Part shown: in pieces, positions 35,114-42,492 of the stretch | Layout of the letters: each line of letters opens with the position of its first letter | Numbering within the stretch: position 1 is the stretch's first letter | Assembly (NCBI GenBank): GCA_902778565.1 | Contig: CACYYH010000009.1 | Location: forward strand, 1 to 42,492 | Source of the DNA: an uncultured Eubacteriales bacterium | Lineage (GTDB): Bacteria; Bacillota; Clostridia; Peptostreptococcales; Anaerovoracaceae | Direction of reading: 5' to 3' | DNA: 42,492 nucleotides | The notes under the pieces: model-generated | Told to the model about the DNA's origin: nothing | The model's database searches: none | Seen by the model: the letters and a program-made list of their open reading frames with translations, nothing else | Translations under genes and position numbers: made by a program

Positions 35114-35641
35114 ATGAAGATTACCGTTACAGGCAAAAACATTGCAGTAAACGACAAGATCAACGACGCCATCGATAAGAAGTTCGCCAAGATCGGCAAG
35201 TTCTTTGCAGATGACATCCAGGCAAAGGTGCTCATGCATCCCGAAAAAGCCAAGGTAAAGGTAGAGGCAACAATTTCCGGCAAAGGAAACATTTTCAGAG
35301 CAGAATCAGTTGCTCAGGACGTATTCGATGCCATCGATGACGTGGCAGAGAAACTTCTGAAGCAGATGTCAAAATACAAAAAGAAACTGATCAAGAAGAA
35401 CCAGGGTAAGGAATCCGTAAGATTCGAAATGATCCCTGAAGTACCTGAAGCTGAAGAAGAGACCAAGATCGCTAAGACCAAGAAGTTCACACTTACACCT
35501 ATGACAGCAGAAGAAGCCATCCTTCAGATGGAGCTCCTGCAGCACAACTTCTTCGTATTCCTGGATGCTGAATCCGGAAACGTAAACGTAGTTTACAAGA
35601 GAAACGACGAAGATTACGGACTTCTTGAAACAGAACACTGA
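35114..35641 (+). CDS. hpf: Ribosome hibernation promoting factor, long form
   Basis: A 175-aa ribosome-associated protein. Residues 1-95 form the S30AE/YfiA domain that occupies the mRNA/tRNA channel of the 30S subunit. A Lys/Glu-rich linker leads to the C-terminal dimerisation domain (about 120-175, with PMTAEEAILQMELLQHNFF), which joins two ribosomes into an inactive 100S dimer. AAGGAGG at 35100-35106 sets ATG 35114; the GTG at 35057 lies inside the upstream RNA. Probably expressed with the raiA RNA. Confidence 0.94.
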   Translation: MKITVTGKNIAVNDKINDAIDKKFAKIGKFFADDIQAKVLMHPEKAKVKVEATISGKGNIFRAESVAQDVFDAIDDVAEKLLKQMSKYKKKLIKKNQGKESVRFEMIPEVPEAEEETKIAKTKKFTLTPMTAEEAILQMELLQHNFFVFLDAESGNVNVVYKRNDEDYGLLETEH

Positions 35642-35671
35642 TCCTTATATTGCTTCACAAGAGCAGCGAAC

Positions 35672-35703
35672 AAACTCCCGGGCTTTTACCCGGGAGTTTT
35701 TTG
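35672..35703 (+). terminator. Terminator of hpf
   Basis: AAACTCCCGGG, loop CTTTTA, CCCGGGAGTTT, then T-run. Confidence 0.92.
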
Positions 35704-35738
35704 TGATCAAATTATGATTATTGGGTATTCATTTGGTC

Positions 35739-35774
35739 AAACGCCTTGAAAGAGGGGCGTTTTTGTATTATAAT
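35739..35774 (+). promoter_or_regulatory. cdaA promoter embedded in a terminator-like hairpin
   Basis: TTGAAA at 35746-35751 and TATAAT at 35769-35774, 17 bp apart. The -35 box lies exactly in the loop of a hairpin (AAACGCC 35739-35745 with GGCGTTT 35756-35762) followed by T-run. Confidence 0.8.
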
Positions 35775-35820
35775 CTACTATGTATGAATATGTATTGATT
35801 TAAAGCAAAAGGGATAATCA

Positions 35821-36657
35821 ATGAATCAATTTTTTCAGAATATAGTTTCAAATATAGGAGTAAACGACGTACTCGACATCCTGATCGTTGCCTTCCTGTT
35901 CTATAAGCTTCTGGGTTTCATACGTGAGACAAGAGCGGAACAGCTGGCCAAGGGTCTGCTGGTGCTCGTTCTGGTGGCTCTTGCAGCCAGCTGGCTGCAT
36001 CTCTATACGCTGCAGTGGATACTGAGCAATCTGGTAAACGTAGGATTGATAGCCATCGTTATTATTTTCCAGCCGGAGCTCAGAAGACTTCTTGAAAACC
36101 TCGGAAGAAACAAGCTGATCAGCAATTTCTCCGGCATTGACCTGGAGGAGGCGGAAGAGATCACCATAGAGATCAGAGAAGCTCTTCTCAGCATGTCCAA
36201 GTCAAGGACAGGGGCTCTTATAGTGTTTGAAAGGGAAACGACCCTTACAGATATCATAGAGACAGGAACGCTCATACAGGCAGGCATTTCCAGAGAAATG
36301 ATAGGAAATATCTTTTATGAGGGAGCGCCTCTTCACGACGGTGCCCTTATAGTCAGGGGAGATAAACTCTGGGCCGCAGGCTGTGTGCTTCCTCTTACCG
36401 AGGACAAGAAACTTTCCAAGGAGCTTGGTACCAGACACAGAGCAGGTATCGGCATTACAGAGAATTCAGATGCGCTGGTATTCATCGTGTCAGAAGAGAC
36501 CGGTATCATATCCAAGGCTGAAAACGGTAAACTGGAGAGAAATCTCAATGCCGCAAGGATAGATGAACTGCTTCAGAGCGTTTATATCGCTCCGGATAAG
36601 GATTCCTTGCCTGACAGGATCACAAAGGTGCTGAAGGGAGGTAGGAAGAATGCTTAA
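35821..36657 (+). CDS. cdaA: Diadenylate cyclase CdaA
   Basis: Membrane-bound enzyme (278 aa) that makes cyclic di-AMP from two ATP. Three N-terminal helices (about 13-32, 43-62, 65-83) precede the DAC domain with the catalytic DGA motif (173-175) and GTRHRA (203-208). c-di-AMP controls potassium, osmotic and cell-wall homeostasis. It overlaps cdaR by 8 nt. AAAGGGATA precedes the start. Confidence 0.94.
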   Translation: MNQFFQNIVSNIGVNDVLDILIVAFLFYKLLGFIRETRAEQLAKGLLVLVLVALAASWLHLYTLQWILSNLVNVGLIAIVIIFQPELRRLLENLGRNKLISNFSGIDLEEAEEITIEIREALLSMSKSRTGALIVFERETTLTDIIETGTLIQAGISREMIGNIFYEGAPLHDGALIVRGDKLWAAGCVLPLTEDKKLSKELGTRHRAGIGITENSDALVFIVSEETGIISKAENGKLERNLNAARIDELLQSVYIAPDKDSLPDRITKVLKGGRKNA

Positions 36658-37849
36658 GAGCAACAGAATAGCTTTCATCCTCGCCCTGATCATGGCGATA
36701 TCGCTTTGGGCATACGTCCTGGGCGAAGTCGATCCTGTAAGGACGGTAACTTTGAGAGACATTCCCATAAGGCTTATGGATCAGACTGCTCTTACAGAAA
36801 ACGGCCTTGTCATCACCGACATGGATCATGAAGAGATAAGCGTAACGTTTTCTGCAAAGAGATCCCTCGTCAATAAGATAGATGCAGACGATTTCCACGC
36901 TACTGCAGACATGAGGGACGTAAAACTGGGAAATAACGTGGTAATGATCACCCTTACCAAGCCCAGCAATATAACTCTTGAGTCTGTTTCTTCGGAATAT
37001 CTCAATATAACTACCGAACAATTTGTAACAGAAACAAAACCCATTGAGGTAATGATCATCAATCCGACAGAGGAAGAAACAGAACCTACTATCATCAATA
37101 TATCTGAAGATAAGGTTGATGTTTCCGGAGCAAGCACAGCAGTCAATAAGGTAAAGACTGTTGTAGCTGAACTGGATGCTTCAAGAATGGATACAGAGCC
37201 CAAGAGCATCTCAGCCACTCTGAAGGCAGTAGATGAAAACGGCGATCCCGTCGAGGGTGTCAGCCTTGAGTTTAGCAACGTGACCATCACAGCTGTGATG
37301 CAGAATACCAGAACGCTTCCTCTCAATGTGCCCATTATAGGTCTGGACAGCGGTTCCATAAGCAGGACCATCAGTTATCCGGAGACCATCACCATAAAGG
37401 GTGATGACGAGGCTATAAATTCCGTCGAAAGCATAAGCTGTGAAAGCCTGGATCTTTCGGACTGCTATGAAAGCGGAGATTATCCGCTCATACCGGTATT
37501 GCCTGAAGGAGCTGAACTTTCATCAGATTCCGAGAATCTCTCGGCTCAGGTCACGGTATATAACGCCGGCACAGCGACCATCACTTTTGATGAGACCGAT
37601 ATAAACGTTACCGGGATCGGAAAGGACAGGTCTGCTAATATAAGCGATGCTGAGATAAAGGTTACAGTCAAAGGAATCTCAACAGTAATAAGTGCTCTTA
37701 CCAAAGATAACTTTGTGCTTACAGCCGACGTTACGGATCTTGAAGACGGCACTAATTATGTGAAGCTCGCCGTTACATGCAATATGGAGGGAGTTGACAA
37801 GATCAGCGCATCTCCTGAATCTGTCGAAATAGAACTTGAAACCATTTAA
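36650..37849 (+). CDS. cdaR: CdaA regulator, YbbR-domain protein CdaR
   Basis: A 399-aa protein with one N-terminal membrane helix (about 6-25) and an extracellular part made of four YbbR-like beta repeats of about 85 residues each. It is the usual partner that binds and modulates CdaA across the membrane. GGGAGG precedes the start inside cdaA. In most Firmicutes glmM comes next; here it is ahcY. Confidence 0.9.
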   Translation: MLKSNRIAFILALIMAISLWAYVLGEVDPVRTVTLRDIPIRLMDQTALTENGLVITDMDHEEISVTFSAKRSLVNKIDADDFHATADMRDVKLGNNVVMITLTKPSNITLESVSSEYLNITTEQFVTETKPIEVMIINPTEEETEPTIINISEDKVDVSGASTAVNKVKTVVAELDASRMDTEPKSISATLKAVDENGDPVEGVSLEFSNVTITAVMQNTRTLPLNVPIIGLDSGSISRTISYPETITIKGDDEAINSVESISCESLDLSDCYESGDYPLIPVLPEGAELSSDSENLSAQVTVYNAGTATITFDETDINVTGIGKDRSANISDAEIKVTVKGISTVISALTKDNFVLTADVTDLEDGTNYVKLAVTCNMEGVDKISASPESVEIELETI

Positions 37850-37862
37850 ATAAGGAGTAAAT

Positions 37863-39110
37863 ATGAATTTTGATATCAGAGATATTAGTCTGGCACCCTA
37901 CGGACATCAGAAGATAGAGTGGGTGAGAGATCACATGCCTCTCTTGAGATCCCTTGAAGAGGAGTTCAAAGAGACAAAGCCTTTTGAAGGAGTTAAGATC
38001 TCCCTTTCAGTGCACCTTGAGGCAAAGACAGCCTACCTCTGCAAAGTATTTGCGGCAGGCGGAGCACAGATGTCCATCACCGGTTCCAACATCCTTTCAA
38101 CACAGGACGACGTGTGCGCGGCTCTGGTAGAAGACGGACTTTCAGTTTTCGCATATCATGATGCCACGATGGAGGAGTACGAGAGACATATCGAAATGTG
38201 TCTGGAGTGCAAGCCCAACATCATCATCGATGACGGCTGCGATCTGGTGACCTGCCTTCACGAAAAGAGACCCGACCTGGCAGTAGATGCGTGGGGAGGC
38301 TGCGAAGAGACCACCACCGGCATCATCAGACTGAGAGCTCTGGATAAGGCAGGACTCCTTAAGTTCCCCATGATGGCTGTAAACGATGCGGACATGAAGC
38401 ATCTTTTCGATAACAGATACGGAACAGGCCAGTCCACATGGGATTCCATCATGAGAAACACAAACCTGATCATAGCAGGCAAGACCGTGGTAGTGGCAGG
38501 TTACGGCTGGTGTTCCAGAGGCATAGCCATGCGCGCCCAGTTTCTGGGAGCTCAGGTCATAGTTACCGAGATCGATCCCGTAAAGGCTATCGAAGCTAAG
38601 ATGGACGGCTTCAGAGTTATGCCTATGAAGGACGCCGCTCCTCTCGGAGATATATTCTGCACAGCTACAGGGTGCAATAAGACCATCAATACCGATCACA
38701 TGCTGACCATGAAGAACGGCGCTATCCTTACCAATTCAGGTCACTTCAACTGCGAAGTGGACATGGAAGGGCTTTACGGCATAGCTCTTGAAAGAGTTCC
38801 CAGACGCCACAACGTGGAAGGCTTCAAACTTCCCAATGGCAAGTGGGTCGACGTAATAGCAGACGGAAGACTGGTCAACATCGCAGGAGCCGACGGACAT
38901 CCTGCGGAGATCATGGATATGAGCTTCGCCGTACAGGCATACGGAGCTTTATATATCAAAGAACATAAAGACGAACTTCCTAAGCATCTGATCAAGATAC
39001 CTGAGGAAATGGACAAGATGATCGCTTCCCGCAGACTTCAGGCCTGGGGAATAGAGATCGATACCTTGACCGAAGAGCAGGAAGCTTATCTTAACAGCTG
39101 GAAGCTGTAG
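37863..39110 (+). CDS. ahcY: Adenosylhomocysteinase
   Basis: Cytosolic NAD-dependent enzyme (415 aa) that splits S-adenosylhomocysteine into homocysteine and adenosine. Recognisable are the HLEAKTAYL start region and the NAD-binding VVAGYGWCSRGIA. The GHFNCEVD segment follows, with SAHH C-terminal VQAYGALY. The short archaeal/Thermotoga-like form without the eukaryotic insertion. AAGGAG site; 13 nt behind cdaR, so probably cotranscribed with the c-di-AMP genes. Its adenosine product is a loose metabolic link. Confidence 0.93.
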   Translation: MNFDIRDISLAPYGHQKIEWVRDHMPLLRSLEEEFKETKPFEGVKISLSVHLEAKTAYLCKVFAAGGAQMSITGSNILSTQDDVCAALVEDGLSVFAYHDATMEEYERHIEMCLECKPNIIIDDGCDLVTCLHEKRPDLAVDAWGGCEETTTGIIRLRALDKAGLLKFPMMAVNDADMKHLFDNRYGTGQSTWDSIMRNTNLIIAGKTVVVAGYGWCSRGIAMRAQFLGAQVIVTEIDPVKAIEAKMDGFRVMPMKDAAPLGDIFCTATGCNKTINTDHMLTMKNGAILTNSGHFNCEVDMEGLYGIALERVPRRHNVEGFKLPNGKWVDVIADGRLVNIAGADGHPAEIMDMSFAVQAYGALYIKEHKDELPKHLIKIPEEMDKMIASRRLQAWGIEIDTLTEEQEAYLNSWKL

Positions 39111-39120
39111 GAGGTCAGAA

Positions 39121-39690
39121 ATGGATTTAAACAAGATCAGAGAAGAAGCTGCAAAGGCTGCAGAGCAGATCGTTGAAGCATCTCACATTGGAGAAGGTGA
39201 CATCCTCGTGGTAGGATGCTCATCATCTGAGATACTGGGCGCCCACATAGGTAAGGGCTCAAGCCTTGAAGCAGCGCAGGCTGTGTATGAAGGCATTCAG
39301 AGCATTATCAGACCCAGAGGCATATATCTCGCCGCTCAGTGCTGTGAGCATCTCAACAGATGCGTCATAGTGGAGAAGGCAGCTCTGCTTCCGGGAACTG
39401 AGATCTGCAACGTGGTTCCGCAGCTCCATGCGGGCGGATCCTTTGCAATGACGGTCTATCAGAACGCTGTAAAACCAGTGGCAGTTGAGGAGATCAAGGC
39501 TGATGCAGGTCTTGACATAGGCGATACCCTGATAGGCATGCATCTTAAACGCGTGGCAGTACCGGTAAGGATAGAGCAGAAGTCCATCGGAGAGGCTCAC
39601 GTGGTAGCCGCAAGGACCAGACCGAAGTTCATCGGAGGATCCAGAGCAGTTTACGATGACAAGCTCTCAGGAGGAGACATTCCCAGGTAA
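39121..39690 (+). CDS. TIGR01440 / UPF0340 family protein
   Basis: A 189-aa cytosolic protein of the conserved YwlG family. Typical are VVGCSSSEILGAHIGK (about 32-47), AQCCEHLNRCVIVE (about 77-90), the VVPQLHAGGS stretch and the IGMHLKRVAVPVR segment near the end. Cysteines and His in CCEHLNR suggest metal or thiol chemistry, but no function is known. GTAGGAGG precedes the start 10 nt after ahcY; last gene of the cdaA operon. Confidence 0.88.
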   Translation: MDLNKIREEAAKAAEQIVEASHIGEGDILVVGCSSSEILGAHIGKGSSLEAAQAVYEGIQSIIRPRGIYLAAQCCEHLNRCVIVEKAALLPGTEICNVVPQLHAGGSFAMTVYQNAVKPVAVEEIKADAGLDIGDTLIGMHLKRVAVPVRIEQKSIGEAHVVAARTRPKFIGGSRAVYDDKLSGGDIPR

Positions 39691-39715
39691 ATGATCATAA
39701 TATGAAGAGTGAGTG

Positions 39716-39754
39716 AAAAGCCCCTTTGGTTTCTTGACCGAAGGAGCTTTTTTT
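39716..39754 (+). terminator. Terminator of the cdaA operon
   Basis: AAAAGC and CCTTTGGT pair with ACCGAAGG and GCTTTT (one mismatch), 6-nt loop, then T-run. The promoter of the next gene overlaps it. Confidence 0.8.
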
Positions 39755-39762
39755 AGTATAAT
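39734..39762 (+). promoter_or_regulatory. Promoter of the DUF308 gene inside a terminator
   Basis: TTGACC at 39734-39739, in the loop and 3' arm of the terminator, 17-bp spacer, TATAAT at 39757-39762. Confidence 0.78.
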
Positions 39763-39795
39763 ATACGAGTAATATTTTGACTTGGAGGAAATCTG

Positions 39796-40530
39796 ATGAG
39801 GTTTTTGACTATAATAACCGGTATATTCTTTATAGCAGGAGGCGTATATCTGGTCTCACAGGAAGGCATTACTTTCCTTTCAGTTGCCTTTGTGATCGGA
39901 GTACTCTTTTTGGTAGCCGGTCTCATTGAGGTCATTTCGCATAACGCATACAGAGGAGATGAAGATGCGGGCAGCTGGGTACTCATCGACGGTCTCACAA
40001 CTTTTGTTCTGGGAGCTCTTATCATTCTCGGCAAGATATCCCAGGATATAGTAGCACCTCAGGTAATGGGTCTCTGGGTACTTATCACGGGTATCAGAAA
40101 CCTGGCCAAGGCATGGGAAAAGATCGAAGTCAGAAACAGCTATTTCTATGACCATCTGTTTGTAGGCCTTCTTAATCTGATAGTAGGTCTGTATGTATTC
40201 TTCAACGCAGATATCTTCAACCTCGCTTCCATCACCTTGGTAGGCATCTGTATCGTAGTGCAGGGCATCAATATCACCAATGCAGGAATCACCATCAGGA
40301 TCCTTAAGCCTACCGTCATCAAGACGAAGGAAGAAATGCTCACCGATGCAGCTAACAAGGCCAGAGAGGCGCAGATCGCTGCCAGAGAGGCTCTTGAGGC
40401 TGCCAAGGCAGCTCAGAGCGAATTCAGGGAAGTTGCTCTTACTCCGGCAGAAATGCTGGACAAGACTCTGATCCCCAATCCTTCAGAGAACGCAGAAGAT
40501 CCGCTTAAGGGACTTTCACAGAAATTGTAG
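39796..40530 (+). CDS. DUF308 (HdeD-like) membrane protein
   Basis: A 244-aa protein with six hydrophobic segments in the first 175 residues, resembling HdeD/DUF308 membrane proteins (paired helices with G-rich LVLG/LITG motifs). The last 70 residues are hydrophilic: an Ala/Glu/Arg-rich coiled coil (about 183-215), then a Pro-containing tail. The role is unknown; HdeD relatives act in acid resistance in enterobacteria, which cannot be carried over safely. TTGGAGGAA site. Followed after 26 nt by the oxidoreductase gene. Confidence 0.75.
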   Translation: MRFLTIITGIFFIAGGVYLVSQEGITFLSVAFVIGVLFLVAGLIEVISHNAYRGDEDAGSWVLIDGLTTFVLGALIILGKISQDIVAPQVMGLWVLITGIRNLAKAWEKIEVRNSYFYDHLFVGLLNLIVGLYVFFNADIFNLASITLVGICIVVQGINITNAGITIRILKPTVIKTKEEMLTDAANKAREAQIAAREALEAAKAAQSEFREVALTPAEMLDKTLIPNPSENAEDPLKGLSQKL

Positions 40531-40556
40531 GGCGCGGATCCCCGGGAGGATCAGTC

Positions 40557-41777
40557 ATGATGAAGAAAGAATATGATGTTGTAATAATAGGCGGCGGAGT
40601 GTCAGGAATGACCGCCGCCATTACTCTTAAAAGGGCATGTCCTGAGTGGGATGTGGCAGTGTTTGAGAAGAAGGAAGTGTTCCTTAAGAAGCTGTCTCTG
40701 ACGGGAAACGGCAGGTGCAACATATCAAATGTCAACTGCAGCGACAGGGAACTTGTGGAGGACTTCTTCAAAAGCGTGGGTATAAGCTTAAGAGCCGATG
40801 AGACAGGCAGGCTTTATCCATATTCAGAAGACGCAAAGGATGTCTGCAGATTGCTTATAAAGTCTGCAGAGAATTGCGGTGTGGAATTGTATTCCGAAGC
40901 GATAGTCACCAAGCTGGAAACGATACCTCTGGAAAAAGATCCCAGGGGAGGTTTCCATATTTTTTTGGAAGAGGACGACCAGGCTGTATATGCTGAAAAT
41001 ATCGTGCTGGCCACAGGCGGCAAGTCGTACGCCAACTGCGGAACCACGGGAGACGGCTATGTTTTTGCAAGGCGTCTCGGACACAGCGTCAGCAAGCTGG
41101 CTCCGGCCCTCACAGCGGTGGAAGTGCTGGATAACATCAAAGTTCTCAAAGGCGTCAGGACCAAGGCCAAGGCTTACCTTTACCGGGACGGTGAACTCAT
41201 CACATCCGAGTCGGGAGAGGTGCAGTTCAGGGAGGACGCCATTTCCGGCATCTGCATCATGAACCTCTCCAGGTTTATCAAGCCCCTTAAGGGAGAATCA
41301 CCTGAGGACAGCTTCAAGCATTATGAGATAAGGCTTGATCTCACTCCTGACTTCAGCTCCTCTGAAATAAGGGACATGATGGTCATGAGGATGGAAAAGC
41401 TGGGATATGACAGCATTTACGCCATGAAGGGTCTGGTGAAGGAAGAACTGGCGTCATATATCGCAAGGAAGGAAAACGTATTCTTTGCAAGATGGAACGG
41501 TGAGAGCGTAAGCTTAGAGGAGATAGCCGGATTCATAGCGGACGTCCTGTCAGACCTCAGACTGACTGTAAAGGGCCTTAAGGGCTGGAACGAGGCTCAG
41601 GTCACCTCCGGAGGTGTAAGCCTGGATGAAGTTGACATGAACACCATGGAATCAAAAATAGTGCCGGGGCTTTTCATCACAGGAGAGACACTGGATTATG
41701 ACGGTCCATGCGGAGGATATAACCTTCACAATGCATGGCTTACAGGTATCAAGGCGGGCAAAGGCCTGGCAAGATGA
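40557..41777 (+). CDS. HI0933/BaiN-family FAD-dependent oxidoreductase
   Basis: Flavoprotein of 406 aa. The FAD-binding Rossmann motif GGGVSGMTAA is near residue 12-21, the family signature TGNGRCNISN near 48-57, ATGGKSYANCGTTGDGY near 150 and a C-terminal GETLDYDGPCGGYNLHNAW motif. Family members reduce or dehydrogenate diverse substrates (BaiN acts on bile acids); the substrate here is unknown. GGGAGG site upstream. Probably cotranscribed with the DUF308 gene and the following flavoprotein gene. Confidence 0.88.
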   Translation: MMKKEYDVVIIGGGVSGMTAAITLKRACPEWDVAVFEKKEVFLKKLSLTGNGRCNISNVNCSDRELVEDFFKSVGISLRADETGRLYPYSEDAKDVCRLLIKSAENCGVELYSEAIVTKLETIPLEKDPRGGFHIFLEEDDQAVYAENIVLATGGKSYANCGTTGDGYVFARRLGHSVSKLAPALTAVEVLDNIKVLKGVRTKAKAYLYRDGELITSESGEVQFREDAISGICIMNLSRFIKPLKGESPEDSFKHYEIRLDLTPDFSSSEIRDMMVMRMEKLGYDSIYAMKGLVKEELASYIARKENVFFARWNGESVSLEEIAGFIADVLSDLRLTVKGLKGWNEAQVTSGGVSLDEVDMNTMESKIVPGLFITGETLDYDGPCGGYNLHNAWLTGIKAGKGLAR

Positions 41778-41788
41778 CTTAAAAAACG

Positions 41789-42492
41789 ATGAAGATAGAT
41801 CAGATAAAGCTTAAACCGGGGGAGAGTGTTGAACTGCTCCCCTCAAAAATACAAAAAAAGACCGGAAAGCGGGTCAGAAACTGGAGGATCCTGAAGGAAT
41901 CCATAGATGCCAGGAAGAAGAACGATATCCGTATTGTTTATTCTGTGGAATTCAATTACGACCCTGAAGACGAGATCGGAAGGATGGATATTCCGGCGGT
42001 GACGTCGGATACCAGACCGGTGATAGCCGGCTTTGGGCCCTGCGGTATTTATGCGGCGCTGGTGCTGGCCAGGGCAGGGCTCAGGCCCATAGTTGTGGAA
42101 AGAGGCATGGACGTTGACCGCCGTACTGAGCAGGTGGAAAAGTTCTGGAAAGAAGGTATCCTGGATACCGAATCCAACGTTCAGTTCGGTGAGGGCGGAG
42201 CAGGCGCATTTTCGGACGGCAAGCTCACCACAGGGATCAAGGATCCAAGAGTGGCTTTCGTTCTTAAGGAACTCCAGCTCCACGGAGGCCCGGATGACAT
42301 ACTTTACAAGGCCAGGCCCCATATAGGCACAGACGTGCTTAAGACCGTGGTGAAGAACATCCGTGAAGAGATAATCAGTCTTGGCGGTGAGGTCATATTC
42401 GGAGCCAGGGTATCCGGGATAGAAACAGAAGGATCCGTGATAAGCGGCTTGGAGTATTATCTCGGTGGAGAAATACACCGGATAGAAACGGA
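41789..42492 (+). CDS. FAD-dependent dehydrogenase, COG2509 type (5' part)
   Basis: The frame runs to the window end (234 codons seen), so the gene is cut. The N-terminal 70 residues form the small domain typical of these proteins (KLKPGE..., RILKESIDARKK). The FAD motif follows as GFGPCGIYAALVLARAG (about 77-93). Next come NVQFGEGGAGAFSDGKL (about 128-144) and ARPHIGTDVL, all features of uncharacterised COG2509 dehydrogenases. Start ATG 41789 is 11 nt after the previous stop with no clear ribosome binding site, so translation may depend on coupling. Confidence 0.85.
   Translation, partial: MKIDQIKLKPGESVELLPSKIQKKTGKRVRNWRILKESIDARKKNDIRIVYSVEFNYDPEDEIGRMDIPAVTSDTRPVIAGFGPCGIYAALVLARAGLRPIVVERGMDVDRRTEQVEKFWKEGILDTESNVQFGEGGAGAFSDGKLTTGIKDPRVAFVLKELQLHGGPDDILYKARPHIGTDVLKTVVKNIREEIISLGGEVIFGARVSGIETEGSVISGLEYYLGGEIHRIET

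Overview
The window looks like chromosomal DNA from an anaerobic, amino-acid-fermenting Gram-positive bacterium of the Clostridia. Pointers are a glycine-reductase component C subunit (GrdD) next to an ornithine-racemase-like enzyme (Stickland metabolism), a fused ECF transporter ATPase, a CdaA/CdaR pair, a raiA-motif RNA upstream of long-form hpf, AGGAGG-type ribosome binding sites and sigma-A promoters of TTGACA-17-TATAAT type. The genus cannot be fixed from sequence alone; a family such as Anaerovoracaceae is a guess.

Layout. 1-1685: end of a glycine reductase operon and an ornithine-racemase-like gene. 1726-4888: three-gene ECF transporter (UPF0397 S component, double ATPase, EcfT). 4885-5193: a gene-free, palindromic MITE-like element. 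5244-9759: PAP2 membrane phosphatase (-), a B3/B4-domain gene plus small EamA-type transporter behind a possible attenuator leader, a DUF4349 lipoprotein and a diacylglycerol-kinase-like lipid kinase (-). 9930-10706: tRNA-Ser(GGA) followed by about 690 bp without genes, holding a GC-rich element built from tRNA-Ser 3'-end pieces and a regular array of five 34-nt hairpin repeats. 10728-12973: M3 oligoendopeptidase and a membrane protein. 13092-20621: complete oppABCDF operon with enlarged OppA and OppC and a small trailing membrane protein. 20660-21874 (-): hotdog thioesterase and AIM24-family protein. 22022-25761: heterodimeric ABC exporter.

25854-33975: FHA-FtsW fusion, a class B penicillin-binding protein, NAD synthase, YhaM-like nuclease, CCA-adding enzyme and a RecD2-like helicase lacking its N-terminal domain, all on the + strand in tight order. 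33977-34795 (-): ComF. 34888-35703: raiA RNA and hpf. 35746-39754: cdaA-cdaR-ahcY-TIGR01440 operon. 39734-42492: DUF308 protein and two FAD-dependent oxidoreductases, the last cut by the window end.

How genes combine. Peptide import (Opp) and cytosolic oligopeptidase (PepF) fit with amino-acid fermentation (Grd, Orr). FHA-FtsW and its PBP form a cognate glycosyltransferase/transpeptidase pair. CdaA/CdaR make and modulate c-di-AMP.

Most unusual parts: the hairpin array and tRNA-derived element at 10062-10601, the palindromic element at 4885-5146, the FHA-FtsW fusion, the candidate attenuator at 6409-6485, and two promoters whose -35 boxes sit inside terminator hairpins.
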